Shown: positions 16,378 through 26,357, numbered from the stretch's first letter. The stretch is DNA of 64,000 nucleotides from CAXXOK01 sp963675655 (GCA_963675655.1 OY776489.1:3348001-3412000); one strand, 5' to 3'. The notes: generated by a model not told the origin, from the sequence alone. Translations and numbers: made by a program.

Positions 16378-17283
16378 TTAGAATAAAGTATCTGGATATA
16401 CGTCCTTATCATGCATAGTTTTCAGCTGTTGCTGCACATAAGGCTTATCTTCCTTATAAGTAACACCAAACCATGCCGCGTCGGTTTTCAGCACGTCTAC
16501 AGGCAAGCCGGTTTCGTGCATAAGCTGATCAACCAATACAGGCAGCACATATTCGGCTTTCAGTTCCTCCGGCGAGAGTTTCGCCAAAAAGTCCTCAAAA
16601 TGCTTCTGTGCCACATCGAAAATCCAAGGCGTAAAGCCAAACAAATTCATGCTTACAATGCTGTCCGGGTCCAGCACAACACCGTTGGGGTCTACGTTTG
16701 TATCGCGAATGGTTCCATCCGGGAAAGGCTGAATTTTATAGGTTTCCGTTACGCTTTTCAGTTTTCCTTCCGGTGTGGTCGCACATACGCCGCGCGTAAC
16801 ATGCCCGTTTTCGCTCACCGTGTTTTTCAGGTAATAGCCGACCATGCAAGCTTCATTTTCCGCTTCCAGTTTTTCAATCCGATCCCCAATCAGCTGGTAC
16901 GGCGCGCAGCCATAATAATCATCCGCATTAATCACGGCAAACGGCTCGTGAATGGCATCCTTGGCGCAGAGCATAGCATGTACGGTGCCAAAAGGTTTAA
17001 CGCGTTCCTTAGGCATATGGTATGAAGCGGGCAGCGACTCAAATTCCTGATATACATACGCAACTTTGATCTTGCGGCTCAGGGTATCGCCAACCATTTC
17101 TCGGATGATGCCCTCAAACTCACGCTTGATGATAAAAACAACCTTGGTGAATCCCGCCTGCATCGCATCATAAATAGAGTATTCAAACAGCATCTCTCCG
17201 TGTGGGCCCATGCCGTCCACCTGTTTGTTGCCGCCATAACGGGAACCCATACCGGCTGCTAAAATCAACAGTGTTTTGTCCAT
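16378..17283 (-). CDS. Sugar-phosphate nucleotidyltransferase
   Basis: 301 residues. The opening LLILAAGMGSRYGGNKQVDG is the nucleotide-binding loop of NTP_transferase enzymes, which make NDP-sugars from a sugar-1-phosphate and an NTP. The metal-binding pair appears in AVINADDYYG. HGEMLFEYSIYDAMQAGF and KPFGTVHAMLCAKDA follow the family pattern. It lacks the C-terminal beta-helix of GlmU/GlgC. The position between a sugar-phosphate transferase and galE points to activation of a hexose for surface glycan, perhaps UDP-glucose, but GalU signatures are not exact, so the sugar and nucleotide stay open. Confidence 0.85.
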   Translation of the reverse strand: MDKTLLILAAGMGSRYGGNKQVDGMGPHGEMLFEYSIYDAMQAGFTKVVFIIKREFEGIIREMVGDTLSRKIKVAYVYQEFESLPASYHMPKERVKPFGTVHAMLCAKDAIHEPFAVINADDYYGCAPYQLIGDRIEKLEAENEACMVGYYLKNTVSENGHVTRGVCATTPEGKLKSVTETYKIQPFPDGTIRDTNVDPNGVVLDPDSIVSMNLFGFTPWIFDVAQKHFEDFLAKLSPEELKAEYVLPVLVDQLMHETGLPVDVLKTDAAWFGVTYKEDKPYVQQQLKTMHDKDVYPDTLF

Positions 17284-17312
17284 TTTGCTTTCCCTCTCTA
17301 CGCCTATATTTA

Positions 17313-18974
17313 CTAAAGGGCGACGCTTGCGCCCGATAGCAGACCTGCGGAAGCACCGTCCTGCGAAACGGCAGGTATACTTACCTCGCCAACCGTTTCC
17401 TCTTGTGCGTTTGCTGTCCGTTGCATTTCACTCATGTTATTCTGCTGCGCTGCAACTGCTTTATTACGTATGCCAGCATTTAACGCAGAAGCGTCCAGTA
17501 CGGTTTCGTTGGGTATATTCTCCCGGCTGACCTCGATAGTTTTGGATAATTGCTCCCACGATGCTGATGCGGTTTGCACAATACAGGTTTTAGCCATACG
17601 CATCGGCGGGCAGTTTACGTGCCGGTTCTGGTGAAAACCCTCGGTGCTGTCTCTGCGGAAGAAAATTGTTGCGGTACGCATAATCATCTTCATATCCAGC
17701 ATCAATGAAAAATTCTCAATGTAGAACAAGTCCAACATTACCTTATCGCGCGGCGTTGTATTATACTTGCCGTCAATCTGCGCCATGCCGGTAAGCCCTG
17801 CTTTCATCTGTTTACGGTACTCAAACTCCGGCACTTCTGCGGTGTACTTTGCTATGTTCTCCAACATTTCCGGCCGCGGTCCAACAATACTCATGTCCCC
17901 TACCAATACATTGAATAGTTGGGGCAGTTCATCAATACGGTACTTACGTAGTACGCGCCCTATTTTGGTAATGCGGTCGTCATTTACACAGGCTGATTGT
18001 CCCACGGCATCGCACGCATCCTGATACATGGTACGGAATTTAATAATCTCAAACACCTTACCACCCAGCGTTGCGCGCTTCTGCCGGAAGAAAACCGGGC
18101 CGTTATGGGCAAAGAAAATCGCAAGCGTTGCCGTCAGCATAATTGGGCTGGCGATGATAAGCCCCATCAAGCTAAGCAGTATATCCGAAAAACGCTTAAT
18201 CAATCGCTGCATGGGCGTAGGTTCCACGCGGCAGATGTATAGAAACAACGTGTCATCAATTACGTTTTGCTGGGATGTGGAAATAACTACATCTCCAAGC
18301 TCCGCTTGCAAATAAATGGTTTTCCCATTTTGATAGCAGAAACTCTTAAGCTGTGCTTCCTCCGTATCTGGTATTCCAGACAGAAACACCACATCGTTGT
18401 TCAGTATCGTTTGCTCAACATCTTCGCATTGGTAATGCAGTACATCGTGCAGCCTGTATTTCTGCCGGAAGGTAGCTATCTTTTCCGCCACATGCTCCGC
18501 ATGTTCCTGCGAGGATGCAATAATACAGCATTTCTGCGGCGGATTAATGGTGAAGAAGAACCGGTAGCCAAGCATAACAAAGAAATAGATCAGTCCGATT
18601 TGAATCATGATCGTGCCCATTAACAGCCATAAATCCTCACCAAATAGAATAAGGCGGTCATTATTGGCCGGGTTCACGTTCATGATCTGCAATTGCAAAT
18701 ACGTAGCTACATCCGTCATCACAATCGCGATGACGATGGAGGAAAAGACCGATCTTGCTTTTTTGACCCCCAGCTGATAGCCGCCGTAAACATAGGTAAG
18801 AATCAACAGCACAATGGCAAAAGTGGCCATCGTGGTTGCCGCGGTACGGCTCATATTAATGATCTGCGGGTTTGTGACGGATAAGAGAAGAAAGAAGGTA
18901 ATGAATAAGGAAAAATATAGTAAAAACTGAAATATGGTTTTCATTGCCTGTGACAGCAAATATCGCTTGTTCAT
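17313..18974 (-). CDS. Undecaprenyl-phosphate sugar-phosphate transferase (WbaP/WcaJ type) with C-terminal tail
   Basis: 553-residue polyprenyl sugar-phosphate transferase that starts surface-polysaccharide repeat units on undecaprenyl phosphate. The N-terminal third has four to five hydrophobic helices (about 12-140) and a CoA-binding-like soluble domain. The catalytic domain (about 256-448) shows KRFSDILLSLMGLIIASP, FRQKRATLGGKVFEIIKFRT, the RKYRIDELPQLFNVLVGDMS core and VGPRP. After the usual end (DSTEGF) there are about 105 extra residues rich in Ala, Asn, Gln and Ser with no domain I recognise. First gene of the operon with the nucleotidyltransferase and galE. Confidence 0.93.
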   Translation of the reverse strand: MNKRYLLSQAMKTIFQFLLYFSLFITFFLLLSVTNPQIINMSRTAATTMATFAIVLLILTYVYGGYQLGVKKARSVFSSIVIAIVMTDVATYLQLQIMNVNPANNDRLILFGEDLWLLMGTIMIQIGLIYFFVMLGYRFFFTINPPQKCCIIASSQEHAEHVAEKIATFRQKYRLHDVLHYQCEDVEQTILNNDVVFLSGIPDTEEAQLKSFCYQNGKTIYLQAELGDVVISTSQQNVIDDTLFLYICRVEPTPMQRLIKRFSDILLSLMGLIIASPIMLTATLAIFFAHNGPVFFRQKRATLGGKVFEIIKFRTMYQDACDAVGQSACVNDDRITKIGRVLRKYRIDELPQLFNVLVGDMSIVGPRPEMLENIAKYTAEVPEFEYRKQMKAGLTGMAQIDGKYNTTPRDKVMLDLFYIENFSLMLDMKMIMRTATIFFRRDSTEGFHQNRHVNCPPMRMAKTCIVQTASASWEQLSKTIEVSRENIPNETVLDASALNAGIRNKAVAAQQNNMSEMQRTANAQEETVGEVSIPAVSQDGASAGLLSGASVAL

Positions 18975-18997
18975 TCATGCCTCCATCAAGAAAACGC

Positions 18998-19025
18998 GGC
19001 TCCTGCAACGTGGTTTTATGGAGCC
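18998..19025 (-). promoter_or_regulatory. Leader hairpin before the sugar-phosphate transferase gene
   Basis: GGCTCC/GGAGCC six-base arms (18998-19003, 19020-19025) in the leader; on the minus strand the second arm is followed by GCGTTTTCTT. It could be a weak attenuator between the promoter and the ribosome site. Confidence 0.35.
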
Positions 19026-19062
19026 CTGTCGATCATCCCGGTGGATAATCCCAAACAGATAA

Positions 19063-19091
19063 AGAATAGCACGCACGACCCGCGATGTCAA
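19063..19091 (-). promoter_or_regulatory. Promoter of the sugar transferase-nucleotidyltransferase-galE operon
   Basis: Minus-strand TTGACA (19091-19086), 17-base spacer, TATTCT (19068-19063). The -35 is full consensus. It leaves a leader of about 80 bases. Confidence 0.75.
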
Positions 19092-19137
19092 GCCGGAAAG
19101 GGGTTTGCCCCATCTCGACAAGCTGCTGATAACCGCC

Positions 19138-19166
19138 TTGCCGGTGCTGTTAGGCTGTGATAAAAT
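19138..19166 (+). promoter_or_regulatory. Promoter of the DUF523 gene
   Basis: TTGCCG (19138-19143), 17-base spacer, TAAAAT (19161-19166), followed by AAGGAGG and the ATG at 19193. Lies back to back with the operon promoter on the other strand. Confidence 0.6.
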
Positions 19167-19192
19167 AGAACAAGCATAAGGAGGATACCAAG

Positions 19193-19663
19193 ATGAAACT
19201 ACTCGTGAGTGCCTGTCTGCTTGGGCTTGCGTGCCGCTATGATGGCAGTGCCCAGCAAACACAAGCTGTTATAAATCTGAAGGATACCCATACGCTGATT
19301 CCCTTCTGCCCGGAAATCTATGGCGGACTAGCCGCTCCGCGGGAACCGGCGGAAATACGGAACGGCCATGTATACACTTGCAACGAGCAGGATGTAACCG
19401 GCGCTTATCAAAAAGGCGCAGCCGAAACACTGCGCCTTGCCCAACTGTTGGGTTGCCAAAGTGCCATTTTACAGGATCGCAGCCCTTCCTGCGGTTGTGG
19501 TACCATCCACAACGGACGTTTTGACGGAGGCTTGGTAACCGGAGACGGCGTAACAACCAAGCTGTTAAAAGAAAATGGCATTCGAGTTATTCCCGCCTCG
19601 CAGGCGGATACGCTCTCCAACCCGGAAATCGATTCATCTGCCAATTGTGAATCATCCATATAG
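19193..19663 (+). CDS. DUF523 family protein (YbbK-like)
   Basis: 156 residues, the usual size. Family hallmarks are visible: LVSACLLGLACRYDG at the start, LIPFCPEIYGGLAAPREPAE, ILQDRSPSCGCGTIHNGRFD and GDGVTTKLLKENGIRVI. The conserved Cys residues (two near the N-terminus, one in FCPE, two in SPSCGCG) suggest metal or thiol chemistry, but the function of DUF523 is not established. Single-gene unit with its own promoter and an AAGGAGG site. The last 15 or so residues (SNPEIDSSANCESSI) are not conserved in the family as I know it. Confidence 0.9.
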   Translation: MKLLVSACLLGLACRYDGSAQQTQAVINLKDTHTLIPFCPEIYGGLAAPREPAEIRNGHVYTCNEQDVTGAYQKGAAETLRLAQLLGCQSAILQDRSPSCGCGTIHNGRFDGGLVTGDGVTTKLLKENGIRVIPASQADTLSNPEIDSSANCESSI

Positions 19664-19840
19664 CTATGTAAAATATAGACTTGCTATCGTTACGCCAGCA
19701 CCACAGGATATGCCTGCATATTGCATCTTCCCATCCTGTCTACCCAAGTATATAGGTATGTGCATACCTCCTTCTCCCAGTATCACCGGGGGAGGGAGTC
19801 TTCACATTCTTCATATTAAGCCCCACAATAGTTAGATATG

Positions 19841-19878
19841 CTAAACGGCGCAAAGCGTAATCGCTTTGCGCCGTTTAG
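19841..19878 (-). terminator. Terminator of the giant modular secreted protein gene
   Basis: Seventeen-base perfect inverted repeat (19841-19857, 19862-19878) with a TAAT loop, just after the stop at 19896 on the minus strand. Ends in GTTTAG rather than a long U run. Confidence 0.8.
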
Positions 19879-19895
19879 GCAGGCAAGTTATTTTG

Positions 19896-22800
19896 TTATT
19901 CGTCAGCGTCCTCTACCGGCCACTGCTGCACGCCGCCCTTGGTAATCCCCTGCGGCATTGTCTCTCCGTCCGGTAATATATACCCCAGATTAAAATCGAA
20001 GTTCTTTGTGCCGCTCTGCACGCTGAATTCATCGCTCGTCGCACTTTCGCCGTCACCTGCAGTCAAGCAGCTGGATATCATCTGCAACGCCGGTATCGGC
20101 TGTGTAATCGCCAGCACCGGGTATGCGACTGCCCGCAGCATGTATGCGCCGGGATACACATCGCTAAACTCATAATAACCCCAAGCGTTTGTTACCGTTG
20201 TATAAGCAACTTCTCCATTTTCCAGCAGCTGCACCGTAACACCGTTGATGCTGGGTTCATTTGCGTCGATCAATCCGTTTTTATTGGTATCAAGCCATGC
20301 CTGATCACCAACACGGGCAGGTTTGATAAGAACAGCGTTCAAGGCCAGTTGGTTTTTCGCCATTGCAACGGTAAAGATATCGCTTTGTCCCACCGCGTTT
20401 TCGGCAGAGGCGACTACCGAGGTTCCCGCCGGATAATTCGGATCGTTTTGCCGGATGAAAATCATCCCTTCCGGCTGCGTTACCGTCATGCGGTATTCAC
20501 CCGGCCAGAGGCCGTCAAAGCGGTATTCGCCTGTTTCATCCGTTACAGTGGTTTGCAGCGGTGTGGTAGCGTTACCCGCGTATAACGTAACGGTTACCCC
20601 GGCCTGTACCGAACTGGCGCCGTTTTCGTCCAGCGCAACTGTACCGCCGATACTGGTGTAGCTAACCAGACTGCCGCTGATGTCGTTAAAGGTCATTCCC
20701 TCGGTAATCACTATGCCGCTCTGGCTCATAATCGAACCGCTACGCACAAAGGTGCTACCAGCGTCCGCCGGTTGTGCCTGACTGGACAAGGCAAACCGCA
20801 CAGTATAAACAGACGGGCGAACGTTTGAGAATGTCGCGATGCCGTCTTCCCCGGAACGTGCAGTTTTTACCACGCGTCCCTGATTCTCATCATACAATTC
20901 ATACGTCAATCCGGAAAGCAGCCGCTCATTATCAGCATGTTGCCCATCCCGGTTCTCATCCAACCATACAGATGCCAGAATAGTTGCCGGCGCCACCGCG
21001 CCGATTGCATTATCAGCACGGTTGGTCAGCACGCTCCACGGGCAGTCGAACGTATCCTCCTGCGCAGTAGCCAGCGTAAGATCGCTTTGGGTAAGATCCC
21101 CGGAGAATATATAGCCGTCAGGCAGCGCGATGTGCAGTGTATACGCCGCGGGATGTAAGCCCGTGATTGAGAAGCTACCATCCGCATCCGTTACGATTTT
21201 AGCGGTCTCCAAAGCCGTATTATCCGGGGTACAGGTAAGCGCAACCCCGGCCAACGCCTCCTCGCCTTCATCCTGTATACCGTTCCCGTTTACGTCATGG
21301 AAAGCATGGCCTTCAAAGGTACCAAGCGTTACCGCGCCCACCAGCTGCGCTGCGTATTCTTTGCCGGATTCTACCGTTAAGCCGGAAACCACATTTTCCT
21401 GTCCCTGGTTTTCCAGCGTATTGCCGCCCTCCGTTACTTTCGCCATGGTGGCGTTCAACGGCAGCAGGTAGGTAACGGTGTATTCGCCCGGCATGACCCC
21501 ATCAAAGAAGTATACGCCATCCTCGCCAACCGCTTCCGTCAAGTCCACTTCCCCGTCTGCAGAAAGCAGCCGGACGCTTCCGTCCGTAAAGCCGGTTTCA
21601 CCTTCGTCCATCAAGCCGTTATCGTTCGCATCATCAAAGAATACGCCGGTCAGGGTGGAAGATGGCAGCATGCCTGCGTTTACTTGCTCAATATCTTCGC
21701 CCATTGTTACGGTCAGCGGGTTCGTTTCGCCGTAGCCGTCTTTTGCAAGCGCTGCAACATCATTGCCCCCATCCTCATCCGGACGGTAGCGGGTAAAGGC
21801 GTATCCGTCCCTGCGTAGGAAACGTACGGTGTATTCGCCCGGCATGATACCGCTAAGCGTATAAGCACCGCTGCTGGATGTAGAAGCTGTTTCCACAATT
21901 TCGCCAGCGCTGTTCATCAGCTGCACTTTAATACCGGAAACTCCGGAATCTTTTTTATCCTGTGTGCCATCGTATCCCTTATCGTAATACACCGTTCCGG
22001 TAATAGCAGCGCCGCGCGCCACGCCGATGCAGGTTTCTACCGTATCGCCATTATCAAACGTGATGGACAAAATGGAATTTTCCCGTCTTCCCTCGCGTGC
22101 GACGAACTGGTTATAAACGCCGCTCACATTCTGCGGGACAACCGTAAACGTGCTGCCATCATTGGGTAGAATCGCCCGCAAGCGGTAATCGCCCGTACGG
22201 AGGGAATCAAACGTGTAGATGCCATCTTCGCCGGTGACAACTTTCCCAGCGGACTTATCATTGGCGTTTTTAATCACCTCAACAGTAACGCCCTCATACG
22301 GCGGCTCGCCCTCGTCATAAACGCCGTTGTAATTCATATCCAGAAATGCGATACCGGTGATTGCGGCCCGCTTAATTAACCCAACATTCATGCTGGTTAC
22401 ATCTTCCGCGCCATTGACAGAGAAGTCGCGCGATGCGCTTGTGCCATCCGTCGTAAATACGGATCGACTGTCTCCGCCACTTTTTGTATAGCGCGCAAAC
22501 AGGTAGCCTTCCGGCAGTTCAGCGGTCAGTTCATATTTATCATCACGCAACAGCGGGAATACATATACGCCTGTATCATCTGTCGTGAACTGATAGGTAT
22601 TCCCCGTTTTACTACCCGAAAGCGTCAGCAGAATACCTGCTACGCCCGGCTCATCCTCCGAAATCAGACCATCGTTATTCGTATCCAGCCATACCCGGCC
22701 GGAGAAGGACCCCACTTTGATTGCACCGACGCCGGCAGCAACCGTTTCTCCGGACTGTACCGTTATCACCCCAGAAACCGCCGTTTGTTCGTCGGTATCC

Positions 22801-25800
22801 CCAATACAGCTGTTACGGGCGCTGAGCTTATCGGATACAGTTGTAAACAGGTAGGAATCCGGCAGCGTTACGCGCAGCACATAACTGCCGGGGGGCAATG
22901 CGGTTAAGGCCGCAAGGCCTTCGACATCGGTTACCGCTTCGGCGATTGCTTCGCCTGTCGGGTCCTCCGCCGCTACAGCCTGTACCGTTATTCCCGCGAT
23001 TGCACGCTCATAGTCGCCACGCATTCCGTTCTCGTTGTTATCAAAGAACACCGTTACTTCAATCCGGGCAGACTGGCAGAGCGCGACATCCGTATCGCCC
23101 GCCAGATTTTCACCATTAGCAACGCTCATTTCCGCGCTGGTGCGGACTGCCGATGCCCCGAGGGTTTGGGTGCTGCCGCCCACCGCCGCCACGTATAAAT
23201 CGCTTTCCACGTAGGATACAACGCGGTATGTACCCGCCGAAAGATCGGCAAAGGTATACTGCCCATATTCATTGGTAACTGTATCCCCAATGTCCGACCA
23301 TGCACCATCCTGCTTTTTTTGCAGTGCCACTGGTACGCCGCTCATCAACTGCTCTTTGTCGGAGTAAGTAAGATCGCCGTTATCGTCTATATAGGCAACG
23401 CCGGTAATACTGGTCATCGCTACATATTCCACTTCCGGCAGCGTGTAACTTTCCCCGGCAGCAACGCTGATGGTAAGCCAGATCATATCTCCCTGCTCCG
23501 ATACGCTCCAAGCGGAATCAGCCAGCAGGGTTTCGCCTGCAATAAGCGGTGCATACACCGTATAATCCCCAGCGGGCAGACAGGTAAAGGTAAAGCCGCC
23601 ATTCTCATCCGTCACCGCTGAGCGCTGCATAGCTATCGATGCAATTGCGATGTTCTTCCCCGCGCCAAGTGAATTGATTACACCTGTTATCGTCGCGGTA
23701 TGTACCATCGCAATCTTATCTGTTTTTATTTTGCCGCCTGCAAGCGTATATGTCGCCTTATATGGGTTTTGCGGCTCGACGCTCTCGCCGTTTACCGCAA
23801 CAACTGCCTGATTCTCCGGCAACTGTAGATTTATATAATAAGTTCCGGCTGAAAGCCCGGCAAAGGTATAAGCGCCGTTTTCATCCGTAAGGGTGGACAG
23901 CGTTGCGCCGCTTTCGCCGGTAAGCGTGATGGTCACGTTCGCGGCAGGCGCGTCGTCCAGCGTTATGGTCCCTGTAACGGAGCTAAGCAATGTAGCGGTT
24001 AGGTTCAAGCTCTGGTTTTCGCCGTATGCCAAAGCCAGATTGCGCACTATAAAACCGTTTGTTTCTTCCGAAACGCCAACCTGCGCTTGCAGCGTAGCTT
24101 CTACGCCGTCTTCCAGGGTTATCAACACATCATAGGTGTCCGCTTGTAGCGCACTGAACGTATATACGCCATTTTGATTCGTCTTTGCGGTTTGCACTAC
24201 ATTTCCATTTTGCATCAGCTGCAACGTAACGCCTGAAAGCGTAGTACCATCCTGCGTGGCAATCTGCCCGCTTAGTCCGCTGAGACGGCTGAAGATGATC
24301 GCATAATCACTTTGCGGCAAGGTCAGGTTTTCTACCGTTTCAAACCCCTGCTTCTTTGCGGCTTGCCCCATTGTATTGGCCGGCAGTAAAGCGGTAAGGG
24401 TTACTGTTTGTGGTAACAGATCTCCGGTAACAGTAAATACGCCGCTTTCGTCCGTAAGGGCAGTATAAACGGTATTGGAATCAGGCATTGCCAACAATAC
24501 ACATAGCTGCGCCAGCTCCTCCGTAGATTCGCCCGTTTGTTCAGCAATCGTACCAGAAAGGAGTATTTGCATTCCATCGGCTACCGTACCAGTATCCAGC
24601 GCGGCAGGTAAAAACACATCCAGCACAGCATACCGGCCATTATGTACCCCCAGCCACGTATCCAGCATCGGCGCACCCGCATGTTCGCTAACGTCAAGCA
24701 CATACCCTTCTGGATTATCCAGCGTTTGAGGCAGGGCTTGCGGATCATAAACCCATATGGTGATGCCTTCTACGGTACCAGCCTGCACAGGGATAACCAG
24801 ACCGCTATCCGCCAGTGCATCCGATGTAAAAACAACGGTATCAGCATCTTCGCTGCGCAGCAGGGTTGCCCCTTGCGGCAGCATTGAAGCATTCGCTCTG
24901 GCGCCTGCCGGCAGCTGCGCCGCCACCGTAAACGTATCTCCCCAGTTCCGTGCTCCAGCGGCGCTTACAACGACCGTTTGGGTTCCATCCACCAGCACCT
25001 GCGCATCAGCTGTGAATGCAAGCGTCACTTTTCCGTCCGGTATCCTCAGCGTTGCCGATACCGGATCGATATTGCTGGATGCGGTAACATCGCTTCCGCC
25101 ATCCGCGCTGGAGTATTGATAGGTATATATTACCCCTGTAGTAAGCGACGCTGTGGCCGCGGTACGCTCATTTGCACCGGCAACGGCTGTATCGCAGCGC
25201 AGCTTCAGGGTTATTGTACCGGCATCGAACCCGACAGGCATATCAGTCTCGCCGTTTTCATTTAAATAAGTAATCTTTACGCCCCTTGCCCCGGTAAGGC
25301 TTACCGTAACGCCCTGCGCGCAGCGCACCGCATCGCCCAAGGGTTCCCCATCCGCATCCAGCCCCTGCACTTCGCATTGCAGCGAGCTTTGCGTGCTGGA
25401 TAGCGTAACCTGCTCGGCATAAATCGCCTGCTTACCGTTAATCTCTTCGCCGTCTACTGCAAACAGATCCGCCGGTGCTACCGTGACCATATAATCCTTC
25501 AACGGCAGCGTATTCTGTCCATCGCACAAGCCGGAAACTACAAGTGTCGTATAAAACGCATCTCCCTGATGGGTAAACGCATCCGCCGACAGCGTCAGGT
25601 TGCCAATTTGGCCATTTTCCACAGGTGCAGCCATGTTGGATACTGTGACAGTCGTAATATTCTCTGCGCTGCCGTAATACGTATTGATCGGGAACGCAAT
25701 AGGATCCTCCAAAAGCAGCGTTCCATCCGGCGCGCGCATTTGCACCAGCTGGTAGTTACCGTTAGGTAAAGCCTGCGCAGCCGTATATGTACCGCCCTCG

Positions 25801-26357
25801 CCTACTGAGAAGCTGAGTACCATGTTGCTTTGCGCATCCAAAACCACATATTCAGCGCCGCTTTGCGCCTCTCCGGTTGCGCTGGAAACGTTCACCACCG
25901 AGAAAAAGCCGCTTTGCGCATAAGCAAAAACGGTTTTCTGGTTTTCCTCGCCCGGCTGAACCGTCAGCGTAATAGGGCTTTGAAATGAATATCCCTCCGG
26001 CACATCTTCCGCAACGGGAATCAGCTGTACTTCGGTAACGTCCTCTGCAAGGGTGAAGGTGTCGGTTTCACCCGCTGCAAGCTGCTCCTCGTCCGGGTTC
26101 GCTGTGATGCGTCCGATTACCGTGCCATCTACCGAAACATCAAATCTTGCGGTAAGCGGCACCGTCTGCCATGTATCGACATAGGTTGCCGTATCACCCA
26201 TGGCTGAAACAGTGACCAAGGTTTCCGCCTGTGCGTGTGCAACGGCGAAAAAACCGACAGCAACGCACGCTGCCAGCAGAAGTACAAATAGTATTTTCCT
26301 CAACGCCCAAACGCGTTGGTTACGGTTCCGTCCGGGGTCTGTCGCGGTGAATATCAT
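19896..26357 (-). CDS. Large secreted protein built of SdrD_B/Cna-B-like modules, no wall anchor
   Basis: 2153 residues from ATG at 26357 (GGAGG nine bases upstream; the earlier ATG at 26411 falls in the -10 box). A signal segment (ILFVLLLAACVAVGFFAVA, cleavage near HAQA) leads into about 600 residues without clear repeats, then about 13 beta-sandwich modules to the C-terminus. Most modules begin with a Ca2+-type loop (DTNNDGLISEDE, DVNGNGIQDEGE, DTNKNGLIDANE) and contain GVxVxL...DGxYxFxxLxxGxYxL. Such modules form rod-like stalks in Gram-positive adhesins. There is no LPXTG-type signal, hydrophobic tail or SLH domain; the C-terminus is plainly soluble. Retention on the cell would need a partner or another mechanism. 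Confidence 0.88.
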   Translation of the reverse strand: MIFTATDPGRNRNQRVWALRKILFVLLLAACVAVGFFAVAHAQAETLVTVSAMGDTATYVDTWQTVPLTARFDVSVDGTVIGRITANPDEEQLAAGETDTFTLAEDVTEVQLIPVAEDVPEGYSFQSPITLTVQPGEENQKTVFAYAQSGFFSVVNVSSATGEAQSGAEYVVLDAQSNMVLSFSVGEGGTYTAAQALPNGNYQLVQMRAPDGTLLLEDPIAFPINTYYGSAENITTVTVSNMAAPVENGQIGNLTLSADAFTHQGDAFYTTLVVSGLCDGQNTLPLKDYMVTVAPADLFAVDGEEINGKQAIYAEQVTLSSTQSSLQCEVQGLDADGEPLGDAVRCAQGVTVSLTGARGVKITYLNENGETDMPVGFDAGTITLKLRCDTAVAGANERTAATASLTTGVIYTYQYSSADGGSDVTASSNIDPVSATLRIPDGKVTLAFTADAQVLVDGTQTVVVSAAGARNWGDTFTVAAQLPAGARANASMLPQGATLLRSEDADTVVFTSDALADSGLVIPVQAGTVEGITIWVYDPQALPQTLDNPEGYVLDVSEHAGAPMLDTWLGVHNGRYAVLDVFLPAALDTGTVADGMQILLSGTIAEQTGESTEELAQLCVLLAMPDSNTVYTALTDESGVFTVTGDLLPQTVTLTALLPANTMGQAAKKQGFETVENLTLPQSDYAIIFSRLSGLSGQIATQDGTTLSGVTLQLMQNGNVVQTAKTNQNGVYTFSALQADTYDVLITLEDGVEATLQAQVGVSEETNGFIVRNLALAYGENQSLNLTATLLSSVTGTITLDDAPAANVTITLTGESGATLSTLTDENGAYTFAGLSAGTYYINLQLPENQAVVAVNGESVEPQNPYKATYTLAGGKIKTDKIAMVHTATITGVINSLGAGKNIAIASIAMQRSAVTDENGGFTFTCLPAGDYTVYAPLIAGETLLADSAWSVSEQGDMIWLTISVAAGESYTLPEVEYVAMTSITGVAYIDDNGDLTYSDKEQLMSGVPVALQKKQDGAWSDIGDTVTNEYGQYTFADLSAGTYRVVSYVESDLYVAAVGGSTQTLGASAVRTSAEMSVANGENLAGDTDVALCQSARIEVTVFFDNNENGMRGDYERAIAGITVQAVAAEDPTGEAIAEAVTDVEGLAALTALPPGSYVLRVTLPDSYLFTTVSDKLSARNSCIGDTDEQTAVSGVITVQSGETVAAGVGAIKVGSFSGRVWLDTNNDGLISEDEPGVAGILLTLSGSKTGNTYQFTTDDTGVYVFPLLRDDKYELTAELPEGYLFARYTKSGGDSRSVFTTDGTSASRDFSVNGAEDVTSMNVGLIKRAAITGIAFLDMNYNGVYDEGEPPYEGVTVEVIKNANDKSAGKVVTGEDGIYTFDSLRTGDYRLRAILPNDGSTFTVVPQNVSGVYNQFVAREGRRENSILSITFDNGDTVETCIGVARGAAITGTVYYDKGYDGTQDKKDSGVSGIKVQLMNSAGEIVETASTSSSGAYTLSGIMPGEYTVRFLRRDGYAFTRYRPDEDGGNDVAALAKDGYGETNPLTVTMGEDIEQVNAGMLPSSTLTGVFFDDANDNGLMDEGETGFTDGSVRLLSADGEVDLTEAVGEDGVYFFDGVMPGEYTVTYLLPLNATMAKVTEGGNTLENQGQENVVSGLTVESGKEYAAQLVGAVTLGTFEGHAFHDVNGNGIQDEGEEALAGVALTCTPDNTALETAKIVTDADGSFSITGLHPAAYTLHIALPDGYIFSGDLTQSDLTLATAQEDTFDCPWSVLTNRADNAIGAVAPATILASVWLDENRDGQHADNERLLSGLTYELYDENQGRVVKTARSGEDGIATFSNVRPSVYTVRFALSSQAQPADAGSTFVRSGSIMSQSGIVITEGMTFNDISGSLVSYTSIGGTVALDENGASSVQAGVTVTLYAGNATTPLQTTVTDETGEYRFDGLWPGEYRMTVTQPEGMIFIRQNDPNYPAGTSVVASAENAVGQSDIFTVAMAKNQLALNAVLIKPARVGDQAWLDTNKNGLIDANEPSINGVTVQLLENGEVAYTTVTNAWGYYEFSDVYPGAYMLRAVAYPVLAITQPIPALQMISSCLTAGDGESATSDEFSVQSGTKNFDFNLGYILPDGETMPQGITKGGVQQWPVEDADE

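Noticed and set aside
16411..17025. 204-codon frame opposite the nucleotidyltransferase
   Set aside because: No ribosome site and no recognisable domain; shadow of the real gene.
18975..19262. 95-codon minus-strand frame between the sugar transferase and DUF523 genes
   Set aside because: It spans both promoters and the start of DUF523; composition is unlike the neighbours.
19896..26357. CRISPR-like or satellite DNA repeats
   Set aside because: The repetition is at protein level (beta modules) within one frame; there are no short identical repeats with spacers.
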